A stretch of 64,000 nucleotides of DNA from Owenia fusiformis (taxonomy: Eukaryota; Annelida; Polychaeta; Sabellida; Oweniidae), in the NCBI GenBank assembly GCA_903813345.2, contig CAIIXF020000012.1, forward strand, positions 32,994,572 to 33,058,571, read 5' to 3'. Numbering within the stretch: the first letter of the stretch is position 1; every line of letters starts with the position of its first letter. The notes beneath the pieces are model-generated. The model had not been told where the DNA came from. It searched no databases and was given only the letters and a program-made list of their open reading frames with translations. The position numbers and the translations under genes were made by a program. This document shows positions 52,906 through 61,900 of this stretch, in pieces.

Positions 52906-55900
52906 AGACTAGGCCAGACTACTTAAATGTTACAGACACCTAATGTCATATTAATGCATCGCTTTAATTTGCTAAAATATTTTGAAAGAGTAAAATAGTT
53001 TTTTTATATGCAATAAACAAAGGGAACTTTGTAAAAAATAGAAGTAAAATCAGTGAGCATATAATAGAAGGACATAAAATGAGTAAGTCGGGCATATAGC
53101 GTGAGAGACACATACAAAATGTCTAAAAAATTAATTTGTTAGATTGTACAATTTCTATCTCAGTTCCCACTAGAATTTAAATGAAGTGTTTGCTTCTTTC
53201 GCATTTCCATACAATTTAGAGTATGCAACTTTGTATCTGTATACTCTATTCCTTGCTGATTCCACTCCTTTTCTCTTTATTTTTCATTTTAAAGCAAGGC
53301 CAGAGTGACATTTTTCCTCAGGTAATAATGCACGTTGATGAGATTCTACCATCTCTTTATCACTTTTTCATTCAGGCATAATGTACTCCCTGCATGTAAA
53401 AAATCACAAAATGATTTCCAATTTCTAAAATTTCTCATATTTTAGAAAACAAACGTTCTGGTAATTTACCAAGATTTATCTCCCTTATATACCTATTCCA
53501 TTTATTGTTATTTCACATCTTTTCACACCAATTTCACTTTTTAAGTTTATATAATATTATTTCAGTTACAGGTTTTCTATAAAGCTTTATTAGGATCATC
53601 AGGTTATAAATTTGCAGCTTCTGAAAATCCGCAGAATAATGCAGTTTTTTATTTTATTTATTACTGCTTTACAGCACTTGACGCTTCCACTAGGTCATGA
53701 TTCAGAAATTGATTCAAAACTTCCAAGATATTAATGGGGAAGAGGTATTTTTGAAGTGCATTTGGCTATTAAGTCTACTATGAGAGTTTAAAGTACATGA
53801 TTTACACGTAAAATAACATGAAAATACACAAAAATACTCTCCACAAATCTTTGTTTTTGATTTCATTCCAATCTTTGTTTTCAAGAAATTGGGCCATTCC
53901 CCCTCTTTAGTGTAGAGGATCATGACATAGTCTAATATAACTAATTATAAAAGAAATACCCTCCTCTCCCTGGATGAAAAAAATTAATTATCAGTACATG
54001 TATTTTTTCTTCAATATTCTTAAAGTGAAATCAGAACAATTTAATACAATACAACACAAATCAATACATTACAGTATGATACAATACAATACAAAACAAT
54101 ACAAATCTATATAATTCAAAATAATATAATTCATTTCAATACAAAACAATACAATTCAATACAAGATATTAAATCAATACAATACAATACGATATAATAC
54201 AATACACTACAAATATGATATAATACAATTCAATACAATACAATACAATTCAAGACAATCTAATTCAATACAATACAATACTATGAAAAGGAGCACAAAC
54301 AATCAGCTAGAAATCGTTCATTTTAATTATAATTAATCACCCAATAAACATACATCCTGTATTAATCACAAAATCTCTTCTGATCCATGGATTTATTAAC
54401 AATTACAACAACAAAATGTTGGAACGGTCACATTTTAAAATCTAAAATAGAGCACAAAGGAGTGGAAATAGCAAGGAATTAATTTGACAGATATTTAGAT
54501 TAGACTCCAAATTGTATAGAAATACAAGAAAATCAGACAGTTCATTCAAATTCAAATTTTAGAGAGAAATGAAAGAATACAACATGAAATGAGCGAAAAT
54601 GAACTTTTCATAATCAGCAGATTTATAGACAATGCTGTGAAAGCTTGAGTAATGATCAACATAAGAGGATTACCTTTGTACCATATTTCATGGTGCTCAT
54701 GTTTTAAAATGCAAAATAAACAAGAAAATTAAAAAAAAAACAAGAAACAAAACAAACAGGCATGTAGCTAACACCCTAAATTGCATAGAAATTCAAAAAA
54801 ATCAAACACTTCATACAAATTTTATAGAAAAATAATAATAAACATGACGCAATTACCCAACAATAAAGGGCTTATGTAATAATATGTTGGGATCACTCAG
54901 GTCACGATGAGTAGAGCTAATTTCACTTTATCTTTAAAAGCTTTTATTTGCTATAATGCCCCTAGTCCCAGATACATTTATCAAATTGTGTTAATATTTC
55001 TATTTTACCATTGGTACTATGCAATATTATATTGTATAATTATCAAATGATATATTAATTTTATAGTTAAAGACTTAAAGGATAAGGCATAAGAACCTTA
55101 AAACATAAGGCATAAAAACCTTGAAAAATAAGGAATAAGAACCTTGAAACATATGGTAGGGAATCTTAAAACACAAGGCATAATAACCCTAAAACAGAAA
55201 CATAAAGCACAAGAACCTTAAAACATAAGGCATAAGAACCTTAAAACGAAAGGCACAAGCTATACTAAAATGACTCTCATAAACAAAAGTTCAGATATAA
55301 CCTATAATACTCCCAAAACATTAGGTACTGTAGAAGCTTAAAAGTAAGGTAAGCTCATCTAAAAACAGTAAAATAGTATACTAGTATACATCTAACTGAA
55401 TTGCCCACCCTTATATAAAATAAACAAACATAGTAGCCATGCTTTAAAAACAAAATATTGAGAAATCAAGAAAACAGACATAAGGTCAACATTCAAACAC
55501 AAAAATCTTAATCTATTTTAGAGTCTTTGGAGATTTTTAGTCTGGATTAAGCTTGGAAATTGATATTAAATTAAGCTTATGGTATACTCAGAAGCAGATG
55601 TTTGTACTGATATTGAACTTATTTTACCAATAATAGTTGATAAAGCAGATGATCAAAATCATTAAACAAAAAATAGAATCTTATAAGCATTGAGCTTGAG
55701 AACAGTTATGAATAAAAAAGTTTAAATGAAATCTCTGCAGTACACAAAATATCTTGAAAATCAAAATCTTGTGTAATTATTGATATCAAATGATATTAAT
55801 CAAACTATTGATATTATCCTGCTTCAAGTCCATGGACCCGCTACCTTATCTTACAGGCTATTGTTGGAGAATGGGGGGGGGGTCTAGAAACAAAATTTTT

Positions 55901-58900
55901 GTGCCTCAAGCAGTGTAACACCCCACAAATCCTCCTTTACAAAGCATTTTGTCAGCTTTTGTGCAAATGCTTCAGAAGAATTTATTTTATTTACCGAAAT
56001 GAATCAAAATGTAAAATAGAGTGGTAATGAATGGAAACAGCATAATAAGTAAGATAAATGGGTATAAACACTCTAAATTATAAGAAATGCATGAAAATAA
56101 TATATTTCCAGTGATCTCCCCAGCATTAAACCAAGTGGGAGCAACACCCACATGAGATTTGAAAATAGGCTTGCAACCTCCTGAAAATCCATTTGCACCC
56201 ATTTGAAAATGAGAAAAATCCTGAACAATTGGCATATTTTGGTCAGAATTGTGAAAATGAGAATTTTGTGCCCACTTGAGAAAAAATCCTGTGGAGATCA
56301 CTGATTTCACCCAAAAAGAGGAAAAGCATGGAAAACCCACATAACTTGAGATAGTTTAAACACAAGCATTTGAATTAAGATTACTATTTTGTTAAAGTAC
56401 TGTTCAAACAAAGAATTTATCACAATCAATATATAAGTTTTAAATGTCAGTGTATGCTTTCATCACTAATTATTTCTACATTTCTAATTTAACGATGAAG
56501 CACTTTGAAATATAGATTTTTAAATCTTTACAATCTTTACATGTATGAATTGAAATTATTGGGAATATTGCACATTTTTGTGTTAGTGTATAAAAAATGA
56601 GTTGAACTTGTAGAGTATCCAGGGGCGGATCTGGGAACCAACAATGGGGGGCCATATTTGAAGTATGAAAAAAAATTGCATGGAAAATGACTAGCTTAAG
56701 GTGATGAGATATCTGTTATAGAATTCCTTTAATTTAAAGCTTTCACAATTTTAATTCAATCAATGCAAATTATGTTTTAAAATTTGTAAGAAAGGATATG
56801 TTTCTAAGCCCAACCATGGAAAGTGTCGAGGTGCAAAGTGGCCCCAGTTAGGGGAATCTGGGAGCACGCCCCCAGAAAAACTTAGACCCTCTCCAGTATA
56901 TTCTGAGCATATCTGAGAGCCATTTGCATCATTAAGTACAAATCTCTAGAAAAATATTTCTTGCAAGTTACTTGCATTTTACCCCCTCCCCCTCTTTAGA
57001 CCCTCAAATACAACAGAGTCATTAACAACATCAGCTAGAGTCTAAACCAGCACACTCAAATTTCTAAAAAATATCTTGCATAGTCGTTACTTGCATTTTA
57101 CCCCCCCCCCTCTTTAGACCCTAAAATACAACACAGTCATTGACAACATCAGCTTGAGTCTAAGCCAGCACACTCAAATCTCCAAAAATATCATGCATAC
57201 TTGCATTTTACCCCCCCCCCACCTCTTTAGACCCTAAAATGCAACACAGTCATTGACAACATCAGCTAGAGTCTAAACCATCACACTCAAATTTCTAAAA
57301 AATATCTTGCATGGTCGTTACTTGCATTTTACCCCCCCCCCCATCTCCCATAGACCCTAAAATATAACACAGCCATTAACAACATCAGCTAGAGTCTAAA
57401 CCATCACACTCAAATTTCTAAAAAATATCTTGCATGGTCGTTACTTGCATTTTACCCCCACCCCCACCTCCCATAGACCCTATAATACAACACAGTCATG
57501 AAAAACATCAGCTAGAGTCTACCCAGCACACTCAAATTTCTAAAAAATATCTGCAAATTCGTTACTTGCATTTTACCCCCCCCCCACCCTAAAATAAAAA
57601 TGCAACACAGTCATTGACAACATCAGCTAGAGTCTAAACCAGCACACTCAATTAACCCAAAGAATCAAAAGTTCACTGGATGATTAAATCGTGATGACAA
57701 GATTACGTGGATATATTTGACACGCATCTGTTTATCCGATTTGTGCCATATCTCAAAAAAATATCTTGCATGTTACTTGTATTTTACCCCCCCCCCCCAT
57801 CCTAAAATAAAAATGCAACACAGTCATTGACAACATCAGCTTGAGTCTAAGCCAGCACACTCAAATCTCCAAAAATATCATGCATACTTGCATTTTACCC
57901 CCCCCCCCCACCTCTTTAGACCCTAAAATGCAACACAGTCATTGACAACATCAGCTAGAGTCTAAACCATCACACTCAAATTTCTAAAAAATATCTTGCA
58001 TGGTCGTTACTTGCATTTTACCCCCCCCCCCATCTCCCATAGACCCTAAAATATAACACAGCCATTAACAACATCAGCTAGAGTCTAAACCATCACACTC
58101 AAATTTCTAAAAAATATCTTGCATGGTCGTTACTTGCATTTTACCCCCACCCCCACCTCCCATAGACCCTATAATACAACACAGTCATGAAAAACATCAG
58201 CTAGAGTCTACCCAGCACACTCAAATTTCTAAAAAATATCTGCAAATTCGTTACTTGCATTTTACCCCCCCCCCACCCTAAAATAAAAATGCAACACAGT
58301 CATTGACAACATCAGCTAGAGTCTAAACCAGCACACTCAATTAACCCAAAGAATCAAAAGTTCACTGGATGATTAAATCGTGATGACAAGATTACGTGGA
58401 TATATTTGACACGCATCTGTTTATCCGATTTGTGCCAAGATGATTTGTTTCTATTGGCTCTTCTTGCACAAACCGTGAAATTAAAACTCTTCAAATTAAT
58501 GATGTAAAACTTGACCTTTAGTGTCGAGAAAAAATCTACAATTTTTCTTGAAGCAATATTTTGCTGAAAATGTCAAGTGATATTCATTGAGATATTTCTC
58601 TTTGCTAGCAACATGCTCTGATTCTATGACACTTTTTGATCTGGGCTCTTCTGACAGGCATGGGGAGGGGGGGGGGGGCAGTTCCAATTCCTCAAAGTGT
58701 GATTGTAATCCGAGTTATATGTATCTATTGCCTTTAATATATATACATCATGGCTGATAAGTAATTAGATGACATGTTTTAGCAGGTTAACATGGATATT
58801 AAGCAAATATTTCATTCTTGGAGGGTAATACCTGTTCATGTTTCAATGATTTTTGAAGTATTTATTGCCCACAGCCTAAAGGGTGAGGGAAATACATGCT

Positions 58901-61900
58901 GCAAAAATCATTGAAAGTGCAACAGGTATTGTCCAAACATAGAATGAAATATTTGTTTTATGATATCATTGCTAGACATTCTCTATATACTATTGTATCA
59001 AAAATGTCAAATAAATCAGTTATATAAAAGACTGTTTGCACAAAGTTGTTAAAATGATCTTTTTTCCAAAAGATTTTTTCAAGTTCTGAGCCAATTGTGA
59101 AGTATGAATGCATAAATTGATCATCTTATTTCGTGTTTTGAAAGAAAGTCAGTTAATGAGGCTACATTACAATGGCATTTATGATAAAATGGTAACCATA
59201 GCAACAGACACATCTACTTTAAAAGGTATATCATAATTTTATATTAGGACAAGCAGAACCTGAAAGCCTGGATTCTCAGCTTTAATTTGGTACCAAACAT
59301 GATGCCTTGTGGTAAGTGTGCAATACAAGTTATTCTTACCCCAGTTCCCTCTAACCTATTATGAACATAAATGATAAGTGCAGCTCTTGAGTTTTTGACT
59401 ATAATGAATCATTTGTTCATCTTTGATTTCTTTATACATGACATATTTCTGATCATACCAGATGTCATAATTTAATCATGGGTGTCATAATTTCCTCTAT
59501 TTTGCATGTCATAATATCCTCTATTTTGGATATCATAATTTTCTAAATGTCATAATTATTTATTTTGGGTGTCATTTTTTCCTTTTTTAAATGTTATTAT
59601 TTACCATATTGTTATTGAATGTAATAAATAGTTTAATCCTGGATGTCATATTTTATCAGGTGTCATAATTATCTTTAATCTACATGTCATAATTTTCTTT
59701 TTTCCTGGTGTCATAATTTTCTTAATTCTGGATGTCAGAATTTTATTTATTATAATTTTATTTATCATGAGACAAATATAATTGTTAAGATTTTATTATT
59801 TTTACAATGCATCAAAATATTGACATTAGACAATTCTAGGGTGTTTCAAGTTTCTTACTTATGCATGGCACATCAGACTTTTTTTTTCTAAGTCCTTTTT
59901 CTCATGTAAATTATGACACTCCTAAATCTGATTAATGGAGACATTTATAACAATGCCTTGTATTTAGCTATTAATAATTCAAAGCTAAGCACAAAATGAT
60001 AAACGATAATACATCCTTAATATATTTACAACCAGTGTAACAGCATTACAACAGTTCTTAATTAAGTTATAGCCTAACAGACCCAAGTGCTGTAGTTTCC
60101 ATGGTGATAATTCTAAGTTACCTATAAATTGAATATAGGATATGGCTTGATAATCGTGAATTTAAAAAAGTGGCCAGGTATCCCACAATTCAAAATGCAA
60201 AGTGAAAAAGAGTGGAATAAGCAAGGAATAAAGTAAGCAGACATGTAACTGACACTCTAAATTATATGAAAATGCAAGAAAATCTGTAAATCTGTAAAAT
60301 CAAGTCACCCGTCGAAGTGAAACATCTTTGGTATATTCGGATGTGTCCACTTTTAACTTCAGTCATTTGATCTAGGGACTCTAAAAGTGGTAGGTATTCC
60401 ATTTATAGAGGCTCAGTTAAAATGATGTCATTTGGTCTAGGACTCTGAAAAGTGTTCAACTTGGAAGGTATTCCACTATAGAGGCTCATTCAACATGATG
60501 TCATTTGGTCTAGGACTCTGAAAGGTGTTCCACTTGGGAGGTATTCCATTTATAGAGGCTCATTTGATGTCATTTGGTCAAGGACTCTGAAAAGTGATAG
60601 AGGCTCATTTAACATGATGTCATTTGGTCAAGGACTCTGAAAAGTGTTCAACTTGGAAGGTATTCCACTATAGAGGCTCATTTGATGTCATTTGGTCAAG
60701 GACTCTGAAAAGTGTTCTACTCAGGGAGGTATTCCACGTAAAGCTGCTCATTTAACATGATGTCATTTGGTCTAGGACTCTGAAAGGTGTTCCACTTGGG
60801 AGGTATTCCATTTATAGAGGCTCAGTTGATGTCATTTGGTCTAGGACTCTGAAAAGTGTTCCACTTGGGAGGTATTCCACTATAGAGGCTCATTTGATAT
60901 CATTTGGTCAAGGACTCTGAAAAGTGTTCTACTTGGGAGGTATTCCACGTATAGAGGCTCATTTAACATGATGTCATTTGGTCTTGGACTCCGATGAAAG
61001 TTCCACGTTACAGGTTTCAATGTAGTTCAATCACTTAGAAATTTAAAGCCCATAAGCTTAGGTACTAACAATTAACATTGACTTGCTTTTGAAAACCCAT
61101 ATAAAAAATAGATGATGGGGAGGGGGTTTAAATTAGATTGTTCTGTCCTTAGTTGAGATTTCTTCAACAAAGGTTATATCAGGACTGTTATTCTAAGCAC
61201 ATTTCAATATATTCAACTGCTTTATGTATTCAATATAAAATTACATCCAGGTCATACTAATCCTTTTCTATGTTAAGAATGTGTTTGTTGTGCAAACTGA
61301 TACAGCCCTTTTAAAAATTATGACATTTTGGGAAAAAGTAGGCCCAATCTCAATACTGGAACCCTATTTTCTAAAATGAATCAGCCATGTTTTCTTAAAA
61401 ACGAGAAATGCATTTTCCTCCCCCAGGCTTCCCAGTCCACCCCTCCCCCTTACAAATTATTTATAAAATGTACAATAAGTGAAAGCCTAAAACTCTGATA
61501 TTTGAGTCAAGTGAAACCCCTTCAAAAAAAGACGCTGTATAGAGCATAAGATATTTTGTAACTTTCCTTAATTAATATGCCCTCTCCCCCTACTGGCAGA
61601 TCCAGGAGCTAACAAGGGGGGGGGCAAATTTCAAATTTTGGAAAAATTAATGTCCAGTGCGCGGAAAAAAGGCCAAGTAATACTAATTGAGGCCCTACAA
61701 AAATTCTACAAATTTCTCCATCATTGAAATAACGAAGATATGATTTTTTAAAAAGACTGCTTGTTCAACAAGCACATTTTGAGTATGAGTAAGCACTAAA
61801 ACAACACTTGACATTATTTGCACAAGACTATTGGTTAACTGTACTAGCAACTTAACTTCTGGGAATATGTTTCAACACAAAAAGTGAATGGATACTAATG

